A stretch of 64,000 bases of DNA, taken from assembly GCA_016703765.1 (NCBI GenBank), contig JADJBL010000014.1:62001-126000 (forward strand), read 5' to 3'. Source of the DNA: Saprospirales bacterium. Lineage in GTDB: Bacteria; Bacteroidota; Bacteroidia; Chitinophagales; Saprospiraceae. Position numbers and translations under genes: made by a program. The stretch's first letter is position 1, and each line of letters starts with the position of its first letter. This document shows, in pieces, positions 25,053 to 33,946 of the stretch. The notes below the pieces were generated by a model that ran no database searches, was not told where the DNA came from, and saw only the letters and a program-made list of their open reading frames with translations.

Positions 25053-28000
25053 TTAAAATAACAATTCTTTCTTGACCGTTTCTTCAAACTGGTCTTTGAG
25101 CAGGGAATGCAAATAGACGCCGAGGTTGTGGCCGAAATAAGCTTCCTTCAATTTATAGGCCGTATCACTCAGGTTGTTTTTAACCACCGTGCGGCGGATG
25201 GCCTGGCTTAGATAATAATCCAGGCGGTGGATGGTATTGGGAATATGGGGCGATTGGGTCGAAACCTGGACGGAATAGTAAAGATGCTCCTTTTCTGTCT
25301 GGTCCCAGCGCTGGAAGCCGGACTCGCCTTTTAAAAACCACCAGGCGCCGGGCCCTTTGATCTCCCATTGCACGCCGTAAAGTACCTCGTCGGAATCCGA
25401 AGCCTGTAGATTGGTCAGCCATGATTTTTCTGTGTCCCAGGGCCGCAGGTAGAAAAATTCGTTGCCGGAAGGGGTGATGACCCGGGTATCTGGTTCGGGC
25501 ACGGAGGGCAATGACCTGGATAGAGGAGTTAGCCAGATGCTGTAGCCTTCTATTTTGTAATCCTGCTTTTCGATGATCTGAAGATAACAGCGCAAAATCT
25601 GATCCTGCGGTTTGCCATAGATACTCAACCAACAAGCATCTCCGGGGAATAGTTGCAGGAACAGGTCCTCGAGGTAGCTTTCCCAATCTGATTTCCAGGA
25701 GTCGAGCTTGGTGGAAAAATCGGGCTGATAAGGGTTGAAACCCATACAGGCCATGGAAATATCCGCCTCCAGCTTTTCGGCTTGTTGTTTGATGAGCTTG
25801 AAGCGCGCTTTTGACTTGCTGTATTGGTCGTGGAGCTGGCTTTTCTTTTTGCTCCGGTAAAAGAGTTGGGGCTGTTTTTCCTTTTCCCTGTCCAGAATGG
25901 CCAGTTCGTTGACCAGCTTAAGGTAGGAGGCGCCGTCTTCGAGCCTTTGCACCTCCTTTCTCTTGTCGGAGGAGAGGTTGGCCAGGTTGAATTTTTCGAG
26001 TTCCTCCAGGAGCAGTTCCATGCTCAGGGGGTCGGTTTCGGCTTGTATGTCGAGGCGCTCCTTATCCCGCTTCACGTTGATCAGCACGTGGTCGAGCGAA
26101 TCCCGCTGGTTGAGAAGCTGTGCGAGGGGAATGGCCAGTTCGGTCTGCATGGTCCTTTGGAGGTAGCGGGCGCCGTAGAGCGGGTTAAATCCTTTCTCGG
26201 CGAGGTAATCGAGCACATCGTCCCCCATCTCCAGGGTCAGTTTTCTTCCGCGGATGCCTTCCCTCGTTTTGAGCAATTGAAGCTCCCGGTTGACGACCTG
26301 CCTCATAGTCTCGCGCGAAAGGGGCTGGAAGGCGATGACCTGATCGATCCGGTTGAACATTTCCGGCCGGAAAAACTGCTGTACGGAGTGCAGAAAATGC
26401 TGGTTGACGACCTGGGTTTCGAGGGTCTTTTTCCACCCGATCCGGTTGGTCTGAAATTTGGAAGCCCCGATATTGGAGGTGAGGATGACCATAGTGCTGC
26501 AAAAATTGGCGATCTGGCCCCGGCTGTCCGTCAACCGGCCCTCGCTGAGCACCTGGAGCAGGTAATCGAAAAAGCTTGGATGGGCTTTCTCCACCTCGTC
26601 GAACAGGAGGACTCCGAAAGGCTCCCGGCGCACGGCGCTGGTCAGCAATCCCTCCGAATGAGCCCCGCTTCCGATGAGGTTCCGCACGGCATAAGCAGTC
26701 GAAAATTCGCTCATGTCGAAGCGGGTGAGCCGTTCGCGGCTTCCGAACATAAACTGGGCCAGCACCTTGACCAACTCGGTTTTCCCAACCCCGGTGGGTC
26801 CCACGAAGAGAAAGGAGGCGATCGGCTTGCCGCTCCGGTTCATCCCCGTTTTAACCGAGCTGAGCACGTTGATCAGACTATCCACCGCATGGCCCTGCCC
26901 GAAGACATTCGAGTCGAAGGTCGAGCGGACCTGCTCGAAATCCACCGGAATAGCCGGATCGACCATAAAGGGCGGCATTCCGGTTTCCATGCAGAAATGA
27001 CGAATGATCTCGCTCTTGCCGAGGGAGATTCGGCTTTTCTTTACCTCGTCTTTCGCAGCGGATTTTTTATATAACAATAGACTTTCCAGGAATCGGATGG
27101 GTTTTCCCGGGAATCCCGCATAGGGCGTGTACCTCCTGTTCAGGCGGATCAATTCCTCGATGGCGTCCTTGGGGAGCTCCACCCTTTGATCGGAGGCGAT
27201 ATCGTTCACTTTTTTTACGATGATTTCCTCCAGCATCGCGGTGGGCTCCTCGAGGTGCAGGAGCTGGAAATGGCCCAGATAGGAGGGGCTATTGAGCTCG
27301 ATGAGGGCTTTTTCCTCGGAGGTACATTCGCCGATAAGGGTGATTTCGCCTTTGCTCAGGTAGGGGAGCAGGTAGTCCGCCAGGCTGACCGTATTGCCCT
27401 CGTATTTGCCCACTTCGAACAACTCGTTGAGGTTGCGGATGAAGAGGATCGCCTTGTTGGTTTTCAGCTCTTTGCACAACTGGGAAAGGTTTTCCTGCCA
27501 CCCCATGTCGGTGCTCAGTTCTTTGATCATCATGGAGGCGGTGGTTTCCCAGATCTCCTCCTGGATGCCCAATTTCGCTTTCTGGCGGATCAGCTCCTTG
27601 ACCAGCGCCGTTTTGCCAACGCCGTTCGGACCGAGAAGGAGCACGTTTTTGATGTACGGGCTTTTGAGGGTTCTCGCAAATTTTTGCAACTCCTGTTCCC
27701 GCCCGTATGTCGAGGGCCGGCTTACCCGCGGCTGGAAAGCCACTTTGCCCAGCCAGCTCTCCTGTTGCAGGGCGGGGGATTGCTGCTGCTCTTTCGGCGT
27801 GGGGAAAATCGCTTTTATGCCCGTACTTTCCACCTCCACCGAGTCGTACCAGATCAAGGACACCACCCTTTGCAGGTGGATGAGCCGGTGATTTCTCGAA
27901 AAATCGAGTCGTACCACCTCCTGGAGGCTTTTTTCCAGGTCTTCCTCGCTGAGGGAAAATGCTTCTCCTCCGGTTGCAGGGATCAGGCCCCAGAAGCCGC

Positions 28001-28316
28001 GGCCTTCCACCCGCCGGAGGATGTAATCGAAGTCCAGTTCGAAAGCGGGATGGGTAAAACGGTTTTCCGAGGCCTTGAAATGGACGCTCAGCTTTCTGAT
28101 TTCATAAGGCCCTTGCTGGTATTCGTGGAGAATAGACTGAAATTGTCCGCCATTTAGCAATTCCTTTTGCAGGGATTCGGAATATCTTTGGGCCAGGGTT
28201 TCCAGATTGGTACCGACCCGCAATGCCTGCTTGTCCAGCAGCGGCAGCCATACATCGCCCCCGGAAATGAAACGCAATTTTACCGCGTGGAATGGGATGG
28301 TTATCGAATAAGCCAT
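25053..28316 (-). CDS. Atypical ClpB-like AAA+ protein with a release-factor-like C-terminus
   Basis: 1087 residues. Residues 1-200 form a beta-rich N-terminal domain unlike the Clp-N repeat. AAA1: Walker A GPNGVGKT (229-236), but the Walker B reads LFIRNLNEL (291-299) where LFIDELH is expected, so both acidic residues are gone. AAA2: Walker A GPTGVGKT (506-513), Walker B LLFDEVEKAHP (570-580), SNIG sensor and RPEMFNRID Arg-finger region, all intact. The ClpB middle coiled-coil insert is missing. After a Lys/Glu coiled-coil (about 790-850), the last 230 residues (YLEDLFLQLFPGDACWLSIYG, ILRCYLQIIEKQDYKIEGYS, IKGPGAWWFLKGESGFQRWDQ) resemble the PCRF domain of peptide-chain release factors, without GGQ. 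Divergent from the tandem AAA gene. Partner or substrate unknown. Confidence 0.75.
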   Translation of the reverse strand: MAYSITIPFHAVKLRFISGGDVWLPLLDKQALRVGTNLETLAQRYSESLQKELLNGGQFQSILHEYQQGPYEIRKLSVHFKASENRFTHPAFELDFDYILRRVEGRGFWGLIPATGGEAFSLSEEDLEKSLQEVVRLDFSRNHRLIHLQRVVSLIWYDSVEVESTGIKAIFPTPKEQQQSPALQQESWLGKVAFQPRVSRPSTYGREQELQKFARTLKSPYIKNVLLLGPNGVGKTALVKELIRQKAKLGIQEEIWETTASMMIKELSTDMGWQENLSQLCKELKTNKAILFIRNLNELFEVGKYEGNTVSLADYLLPYLSKGEITLIGECTSEEKALIELNSPSYLGHFQLLHLEEPTAMLEEIIVKKVNDIASDQRVELPKDAIEELIRLNRRYTPYAGFPGKPIRFLESLLLYKKSAAKDEVKKSRISLGKSEIIRHFCMETGMPPFMVDPAIPVDFEQVRSTFDSNVFGQGHAVDSLINVLSSVKTGMNRSGKPIASFLFVGPTGVGKTELVKVLAQFMFGSRERLTRFDMSEFSTAYAVRNLIGSGAHSEGLLTSAVRREPFGVLLFDEVEKAHPSFFDYLLQVLSEGRLTDSRGQIANFCSTMVILTSNIGASKFQTNRIGWKKTLETQVVNQHFLHSVQQFFRPEMFNRIDQVIAFQPLSRETMRQVVNRELQLLKTREGIRGRKLTLEMGDDVLDYLAEKGFNPLYGARYLQRTMQTELAIPLAQLLNQRDSLDHVLINVKRDKERLDIQAETDPLSMELLLEELEKFNLANLSSDKRKEVQRLEDGASYLKLVNELAILDREKEKQPQLFYRSKKKSQLHDQYSKSKARFKLIKQQAEKLEADISMACMGFNPYQPDFSTKLDSWKSDWESYLEDLFLQLFPGDACWLSIYGKPQDQILRCYLQIIEKQDYKIEGYSIWLTPLSRSLPSVPEPDTRVITPSGNEFFYLRPWDTEKSWLTNLQASDSDEVLYGVQWEIKGPGAWWFLKGESGFQRWDQTEKEHLYYSVQVSTQSPHIPNTIHRLDYYLSQAIRRTVVKNNLSDTAYKLKEAYFGHNLGVYLHSLLKDQFEETVKKELLF

Positions 28317-28457
28317 ATTGAATGAGGCGAAGATACAAAGTAGGCCGTCAAAAATTTTGATATTACCTCGGTAGTTTTTTATATTGCTCTTTCATCGGAC
28401 TGAAACTCAAAAGGGGGTTAAACTGTTGCTTTAAAAGTTTCCCCCTATAAATCACGA

Positions 28458-31175
28458 ATGGCTATCAGCAATCAAAATCCAGATTCCAAACGGTTTAAAT
28501 TTCGCGAACTCAAGGTGTACGCATCGACCGAGTGGCTGGCGGATAACAAAAAAAAGTATCGGCAGGTCTTCGACCGCTTTGAAACCTCCTATATCTACGC
28601 CGAACTCTCTTTTTACAATAAGCTTTTTGACGAAGACGACTGGGAGATAGACATCGAACTCAAGTGCTATTCCCTCAAACGCGGCCGGAAGGAGATGTGC
28701 AACCTGCCTTTCCGCAGGAAGGTCAGCAAATACGACCACGTAATTTATATCCGCGAAGGCTGGGGCAACAAGATCGAAGGCGCTTTCTGGAAAAAGGGCA
28801 CCTACTGCTGGGAAGCCTGGATCGAAGGCGAAAAAGCGGCCACCAAATATTTTTATGTCGAGGACGCCGGCAAGGAATTCCTCAAAGGCGAAAACCCATA
28901 CATCGACGTCCACTCCCTTCGCCTCTACGAAGGCCCCTACGACGACGTACTGGAAGAAGACCGGCTCTACTACAAGGCTTTTAGCGCCGAGGAGACCCGC
29001 TATATTTACGCGGAGATCGTCCTCAAAAATCTCATCCCCAACAAGAACTGGCACTGCGAACTGTTCGCCAAATTCTATAACGACGCCCGGGAACTGAAAG
29101 GCCAGGTCGTGCGACTGCAAAGGATCGAAACCAAAGACGAACTCATCCGGATCACCGCCGGCTGGGGCTCCAACGTGAAAGGCTCCTGGCGCGAGGACCG
29201 CTACACGGCGGAAATCATCTTCATGGACAAGCTCCTCGCCGTGATCCCCTTCGAAGTCAGCGACCGATTCGAAGAAGGCACGGCCATGATCTATTTGCCA
29301 AACCACAACTCCCCCCTACTTTTTACCCCTGACGAGGACTTCCACGCCACCTTCGAAGAAGTGATCGGCAAGCTGGACCTTTTGGTGGGCCTGCACCAGA
29401 TCAAAAAACAGGTGCGCGATCACGCCAAGTATATCAAATTCCTGCAGCTCCGCAGGGAGAAAGGGTACGATGAAAAGGAGGAAATCAATGTCCACTCCGT
29501 ATTTATCGGCAACCCGGGCACGGGCAAAACTACCGTCGCCAAAATGATGGGCCGGTTGTACCAGAAAATGGGACTCCTTTCCAAAGGGCATGTGCACGAG
29601 GTGGACCGGGTGGACCTGGTCGGAGAATACATCGGCCAAACCGCGCCTAAAGTCAAGGATGCCATTGAAAAAGCCCGCGGCGGAGTCCTCTTCATCGACG
29701 AGGCCTATTCGCTTGCCCGCTCCAACGACGATACCAAGGATTTCGGCCGCGAAGTCATTGAGATACTGGTCAAAGAAATGTCAAACGGGAAAGGAGACTT
29801 GGCGGTGATCGTAGCCGGTTACCCCAAGGAAATGCAGCATTTTCTGGACTCGAACCCGGGCCTGAAGTCCAGATTTAAGCTCTATTTCGAATTTTCAGAC
29901 TACCTGCCCCAGGAACTGTCCCAGATCGCGGACTACGCCTGCCAGGAAAAAGAGGTCGAACTGATCCCCGAGGCCCGGATGAAGATCGACGATATGATCG
30001 TCAAGGCTTATCGCAACCGCGATCGCACCTTCGGCAACGCCCGCTTCGTGTTTGACCTGATTGAACACGCGAAGGTCAATCTCGGCCTGCGGGTCATGTC
30101 GCTGGATTCTCCCAAAACGCTACCATCCGACCTGCTCGGCAGGATCGAATTGGAAGACGTCGACCGGATCGAGCTCAATAAAAAGCGCGAGCTGCCGCAT
30201 ATCCCCATAGACGAAAAGCTGCTCATCGAGGCCATGGACGAGCTCAACCACCTCATCGGCATGCAGAATATCAAACGCCAGATCAACGAGATGGTGCGCC
30301 TGGTACGTTACTACCGCGAAACCGGCCGGGATGTGCTCAACAGCTTTTTCCTGCATACCGTTTTTATCGGAAACCCCGGTACGGGCAAAACCACTGTGGC
30401 CCGCATCCTGACCAAGATATACAAGGCGCTCGGCATTCTGGAACGGGGCCACATGGTCGAAACCGATCGCCAGGGCCTGGTGGCCGGCTTTGTCGGCCAG
30501 ACCGCCATCAAAACCGCCGAAAAGATCGAGGAAGCGATGGGCGGCATCCTGTTTATCGACGAGGCCTACGCATTGACCCAAAAGGTCGGCGGCGCGCACG
30601 GAGATTACGGCGATGAGGCCATTCAGACCCTGCTCAAACGCATGGAGGACAAGCGCGGCAATTTTTTCGTCTTCGTGGCCGGTTATCCCGAAAACATGGA
30701 GGCTTTCCTGAAGGCCAATCCGGGCCTGAGCTCGAGGTTCGACAAGATTCTGAAGTTCGAGGACTACATGCCCGAAGAACTTTCCCAGATCTCCATGCTC
30801 ATGCTGGAGGAGAAAGGGCTCGTTCCTTCCCCCGAAGCCGAGACGCATCTCAAGAAGTACCTCTCCTTTATATACGAGCTGCGCGACAAATACTTCGGCA
30901 ATGCCCGCACGATCCGCTCGATCGTAGAAGAGGCGGTCAAGAACCAGAACCTGCGCCTCGCGGCTTTATCCCTCGAAGAACGAGCCTTGAATTCCTCTCA
31001 GTTGCTGACCATGGACGATGTACGGCACCTGCGCCTGGATAAGAAGGACCTCATTTTCGATCGCCAGCGCATCGGTTTCCGCCGCTCCGAACCCGTGCCG
31101 GACCCAGGATATCAAAGGCCTCCCCAACGCCCCAGACGCCAAGGTTTCCAAAGGGAAGGAGCCAAAACAAAGTGA
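28458..31175 (+). CDS. Tandem CbbX/SpoVK-type AAA+ ATPase with duplicated beta-rich N-terminus
   Basis: 905 residues. Two related N-terminal units (about 18-130 and 150-265) each carry a TSYIYAEL/TRYIYAEI strand and a later REGWGNKIEGAFW/TAGWGSNVKGSWR strand. I do not recognise this duplicated fold. Then come two complete CbbX/SpoVK-like AAA+ domains. AAA1: GNPGTGKTT near residue 352, GEYIGQTAPKVKDAIEKA, and GVLFIDEAYSL. AAA2: GNPGTGKTT near residue 637, GFVGQTAIKTAEKIEEA, GILFIDEAYAL. Both keep Walker A, Walker B and pore-loop segments, so both should bind and hydrolyse ATP. A Pro/Arg/Gln-rich tail ends the protein. 141 nt separates it from the divergent ClpB-like gene, consistent with a bidirectional promoter. 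Confidence 0.82.
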   Translation: MAISNQNPDSKRFKFRELKVYASTEWLADNKKKYRQVFDRFETSYIYAELSFYNKLFDEDDWEIDIELKCYSLKRGRKEMCNLPFRRKVSKYDHVIYIREGWGNKIEGAFWKKGTYCWEAWIEGEKAATKYFYVEDAGKEFLKGENPYIDVHSLRLYEGPYDDVLEEDRLYYKAFSAEETRYIYAEIVLKNLIPNKNWHCELFAKFYNDARELKGQVVRLQRIETKDELIRITAGWGSNVKGSWREDRYTAEIIFMDKLLAVIPFEVSDRFEEGTAMIYLPNHNSPLLFTPDEDFHATFEEVIGKLDLLVGLHQIKKQVRDHAKYIKFLQLRREKGYDEKEEINVHSVFIGNPGTGKTTVAKMMGRLYQKMGLLSKGHVHEVDRVDLVGEYIGQTAPKVKDAIEKARGGVLFIDEAYSLARSNDDTKDFGREVIEILVKEMSNGKGDLAVIVAGYPKEMQHFLDSNPGLKSRFKLYFEFSDYLPQELSQIADYACQEKEVELIPEARMKIDDMIVKAYRNRDRTFGNARFVFDLIEHAKVNLGLRVMSLDSPKTLPSDLLGRIELEDVDRIELNKKRELPHIPIDEKLLIEAMDELNHLIGMQNIKRQINEMVRLVRYYRETGRDVLNSFFLHTVFIGNPGTGKTTVARILTKIYKALGILERGHMVETDRQGLVAGFVGQTAIKTAEKIEEAMGGILFIDEAYALTQKVGGAHGDYGDEAIQTLLKRMEDKRGNFFVFVAGYPENMEAFLKANPGLSSRFDKILKFEDYMPEELSQISMLMLEEKGLVPSPEAETHLKKYLSFIYELRDKYFGNARTIRSIVEEAVKNQNLRLAALSLEERALNSSQLLTMDDVRHLRLDKKDLIFDRQRIGFRRSEPVPDPGYQRPPQRPRRQGFQREGAKTK

Positions 31176-31936
31176 GCCGGGTCTCGAATCTCCTGCCTGA
31201 ACAGGATAACCCCCAGTCCGTACAGATCGAAACTCATCCGGACTTCAGGCCAGGACTTTAGCTCCTGCCAAGCCCGTTCCATGCCTTCCGACCAATGGAT
31301 ATCCCCTATGACCCAGACGCTTTCGGGATGCGAGTAGGGAAGGCAGGCGCGGAGATATTTAAGGGTACCCTCCTGGCTGTGATCGCCGTCGAGGTAGAGG
31401 TAATCCAACCGGCCCAGTTGGGCCAGGGCTGTGGGGAGTTGTTCTTCAAAGCGGCCTGTCAGCAGCTCAACCGGGCATTTCATCTTTTGGAAAGTGTGCT
31501 GTGCCAATTGGGCGGTCTGCGGACAGCCCTCTATCGCGATGAACCGGGCGGAAGGAGCGGCAGCCGATTGATAGAGTGCGGAAATGCCCAGGGAGGCGCC
31601 CATTTCGAGCATCGTTTCCGGGCGGCTGAACTGAACGATCCGAAACAACCAGCGGCAAAAGAGGGGAGGGGTAGCGACTTTTCGCGCCAGATCGGCGATG
31701 GAGCGTTCGGAGCTTTTGAATGCGGTGGACCCGGCGCCGAAGTCGCTCACCTGGATTTTCCGACGGTCGCGCAGCCATTCCGCGCGGAGGTTTTCGGCAT
31801 CCGAAAAGATGTAGTAGTTGCGCCGGTCCTCCAGCACCTCCCGTGCGAAGGAATAGGCCAGAGGGCTGTGCAGATCGTATACGGTGGAGGCTTTCCAGGC
31901 GTATTTCAGGAAGCGGAAAAATGCCGGCTGATTCAT
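31112..31936 (-). CDS. Class I SAM-dependent methyltransferase (O-methyltransferase-like)
   Basis: 274 residues. The SAM motif I is ETMLEMGASLGISALYQ (about residues 108-124), then the acidic FIAIEGCPQTAQLAQ (motif II) and LDYLYLDGDHSQEGT (post II), as in methyltransferase_24/O-methyltransferase-like proteins of Bacteroidota. The substrate is unknown. The N-terminal YDLHSPLAYSFAREVL is a family hallmark in this phylum. It overlaps the 3' end of the tandem AAA gene by 64 nt on the opposite strand. Confidence 0.82.
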   Translation of the reverse strand: MNQPAFFRFLKYAWKASTVYDLHSPLAYSFAREVLEDRRNYYIFSDAENLRAEWLRDRRKIQVSDFGAGSTAFKSSERSIADLARKVATPPLFCRWLFRIVQFSRPETMLEMGASLGISALYQSAAAPSARFIAIEGCPQTAQLAQHTFQKMKCPVELLTGRFEEQLPTALAQLGRLDYLYLDGDHSQEGTLKYLRACLPYSHPESVWVIGDIHWSEGMERAWQELKSWPEVRMSFDLYGLGVILFRQEIRDPAHFVLAPSLWKPWRLGRWGGL

Positions 31937-32066
31937 AACCTGCGAAATTTAGCCTTTCCCGTTCAAATTCAAACCACTTCGTAAATAAGTCCGTTAAATT
32001 GGCGTTAAAGCCGCCCGGCCCGGAAATCGCATGTACTAACCCGCCAAAAGGGCGCGTTTATAGGCG

Positions 32067-32600
32067 ATGAAAAGAATAATCCTGCTCTCGATCCTGGGGC
32101 TGGCTGCATTTCAAGCCGACGCCCAATCCTACATCACGGCTATTGGCGCACGAATCGGACCCGACTGGGGACTCACCCTGCAACAACGACTAACCAAGAA
32201 AATTACAATCGAAGGACTTGCCGAATCCAGTACCTCAAGAGATGAAGTCATGCTGACTGGCCTCCTGGAAATGCACCTTCCCCTCATCACTCGTCATTTC
32301 AACATCTATGGCGGCGCCGGCATCCACAAAGGCTGGTCGACCAGCAACCGCGACTTTGTCGACGATCCCTACGGCCTCACCTTCATCGGCGGCGCCGAAC
32401 TGACCCTGGGTCGCATCAATATATCCTACGACTTCAAACCCTCTCTCAATATCGACGGCGGCGAACGGCGGTTTTACACCACTCAGGCCCTCTCCCTCCG
32501 CTTCGTCCTGATCAAGGACAGTATCTTCTACGGTGGCGGAAAGAAGAATAGGGAGAGACCGCGATTGGAGGTAGTAGTTGAAAAGTTGAAAAGTTTATAG
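32067..32600 (+). CDS. Small exported beta-barrel-like protein
   Basis: 177 residues with a signal peptide (MKRIILLSILGLAAFQADAQ). The rest is alternating beta-strands with aromatic ends (DWGLTLQQRLTKKITIEGLAES, HFNIYGGAGIHKGW, LTLGRINISYDFKPSLNIDGG, YYTTQ-type strands near the end), consistent with a small outer-membrane barrel. Oddity: its last residues (VVEKLKSL) and TAG stop are read from the octamer array that follows (GTTGAAAA units), so the repeat invades the reading frame. Confidence 0.7.
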   Translation: MKRIILLSILGLAAFQADAQSYITAIGARIGPDWGLTLQQRLTKKITIEGLAESSTSRDEVMLTGLLEMHLPLITRHFNIYGGAGIHKGWSTSNRDFVDDPYGLTFIGGAELTLGRINISYDFKPSLNIDGGERRFYTTQALSLRFVLIKDSIFYGGGKKNRERPRLEVVVEKLKSL

Positions 32601-32686
32601 TTGAAAAGTTTAATGGAAGCCTTTTTGGCTTAGCCAAAAAGTAATATTTCAACTATAAACTTTTCAACTTTTCAACTTTTCAACTA
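32575..32686. repeat. Inverted octamer array (unit GTTGAAAA / TTTTCAAC)
   Basis: Left arm 32576-32612 has three GTTGAAAA-type units; right arm 32650-32685 has three to four complementary TTTTCAAC units. A smaller hairpin (TTTTTGGCT/AGCCAAAAA) lies in the middle near 32622-32640. The array starts inside the upstream gene and ends at the stop of the downstream minus-strand gene, so it could terminate both convergent transcripts. Confidence 0.85.
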
Positions 32687-33493
32687 TTCCCCAATTTCTT
32701 TTTTCTCCAAAGTCAAAGAGCCTCCACTGGCTAATTTCGAAAAGGTAATGCTCTCAATCCGGTTCCCGTTGCGCTTGAATGTGCCGGGGCCTTTGGCGGA
32801 GCTGAAACTCAGATTCGACCAATCGACCTGGATATCGGCCATGATCTCCGGGGTTGCGTTGGAGATGGCTGTCATCAGGGAGTCTTTCTGCTCGGGAAGG
32901 GCGCCTTTGATGGTGTATAGCTGGCCGATGAGGGTGCGGTTGTTGTAGCCGAGGTAAAGGACATAGGAGCTCGCGCCACCTTTATGCAGGTAGCTTCCGG
33001 TCATGGCGGCCGGGTTGATGACGCTGGCCGGCGCGATATCTTCCTCGTTGAAAACGATCATGGAGCGGTAGTCGAACGAGCCGCTCTTTTTTCCGGGGTA
33101 ATTGTGGCCGATCCGCGCGTTGATCTTTCCCTCCGGGCTTTTGCCCAGATAAACTGCGTATGTGATGTTATCGGCGCCGGTGCCGCCTACGGCTTCGTAG
33201 GCGTTGGCCGGAATCTCGTATTTTTCGTAGTCGGCCGGGGCGATTTTTTGACAGCTTTCGATGGTTCCCACCCGGACGGTATCGTGGCCTACCACGGCAT
33301 AGACGTCGTGGTGTTTGACCTTGTCTCCGGCCTGCGTGATGTCCTTGCAGATCAGGGCAAAGACCACGGAATCGAGGTTTACAGCCGGGGCCTCTCCTGG
33401 GTTGGCAAGGACAGCCGCATCGGCGGGTGTTTCGGATTTGCAGCTCCACCAAAAAGCGGTGGTGATTGCAACAATAAAGACGTATTTACTCAT
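32684..33493 (-). CDS. Lipoprotein of unknown function
   Basis: 269 residues. MSKYVFIVAITTAFWWSC has a hydrophobic core and a lipobox-like FWWSC, so Cys18 is probably lipidated. The mature part has strands such as VKHHDVYAVVGHDTVRVGTIE and a middle segment KINARIGHNYPG. I do not recognise the family. It overlaps the DUF4230-like gene upstream on the same strand by 8 nt, so it is coupled with it. The acyl-CoA dehydrogenase, DUF4230-like and lipoprotein genes look like one transcript. Confidence 0.7.
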   Translation of the reverse strand: MSKYVFIVAITTAFWWSCKSETPADAAVLANPGEAPAVNLDSVVFALICKDITQAGDKVKHHDVYAVVGHDTVRVGTIESCQKIAPADYEKYEIPANAYEAVGGTGADNITYAVYLGKSPEGKINARIGHNYPGKKSGSFDYRSMIVFNEEDIAPASVINPAAMTGSYLHKGGASSYVLYLGYNNRTLIGQLYTIKGALPEQKDSLMTAISNATPEIMADIQVDWSNLSFSSAKGPGTFKRNGNRIESITFSKLASGGSLTLEKKEIGE

Positions 33494-33908
33494 TTCCCGA
33501 ATTTTGCTGCGAATCTAGCGTTTCCCGGCTATAATTGTCGAAATATTCTTCATCCGATTCCGTCGGATTGAGGTTTTTAAACCGGACATTGAGTTTATAA
33601 TCCCTACTGATCGAACTGATCATGGGCCCCAGCATCAGCTCCATGATCTCGACCGCCTGCACCTTGGCCTTGTCCATGATGTCGCTTTCCAGGGCCTCCC
33701 GGCGGAATTCCTTGCGCAATAGGTTGAAGTTTTTGTTGAAATCCACGTTTTTGACCTCCCTCATCCAGCCGATATCCAGTTTTTCGATCTTCGGATAGAC
33801 TTCGTGGGAAAGAATCTCCGGCTCGGGCAGGGTGACCGTGACCGTCTTGGAGGAGGGGTCCAGATTGAGCTCGAAATATTTTTGCAGGTCGAAACCCACT
33901 TTCAGCAC
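33486..33908 (-). CDS. DUF4230-like protein, C-terminal fragment
   Basis: 140 codons opening with GTG (LKVGFDLQKYFELNL). The pattern KTVTVTLPEPEILSHEVYPKIEKLD and the late helix ESDIMDKAKVQAVEIMELML match the DUF4230 core. The upstream fragment ends at RLWG followed by an artificial stop; adding one G to the G5 run (plus strand C5 at 33950-33954) restores RLWGVNVSSTELEVIAIS running straight into this fragment. So it is the second part of one gene spanning 33486-34761. Confidence 0.7.
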   Translation of the reverse strand: MLKVGFDLQKYFELNLDPSSKTVTVTLPEPEILSHEVYPKIEKLDIGWMREVKNVDFNKNFNLLRKEFRREALESDIMDKAKVQAVEIMELMLGPMISSISRDYKLNVRFKNLNPTESDEEYFDNYSRETLDSQQNSGNE

Positions 33909-33946
33909 GCTGATGGCGATGACTTCGAGTTCCGTGGAAGAGACAT

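Noticed and set aside
25824..28157. Two long plus-strand frames (416 and 323 codons) opposite the ClpB-like gene
   Set aside because: The minus frame carries Walker motifs and a continuous 1087-residue protein; the plus frames are shadows.
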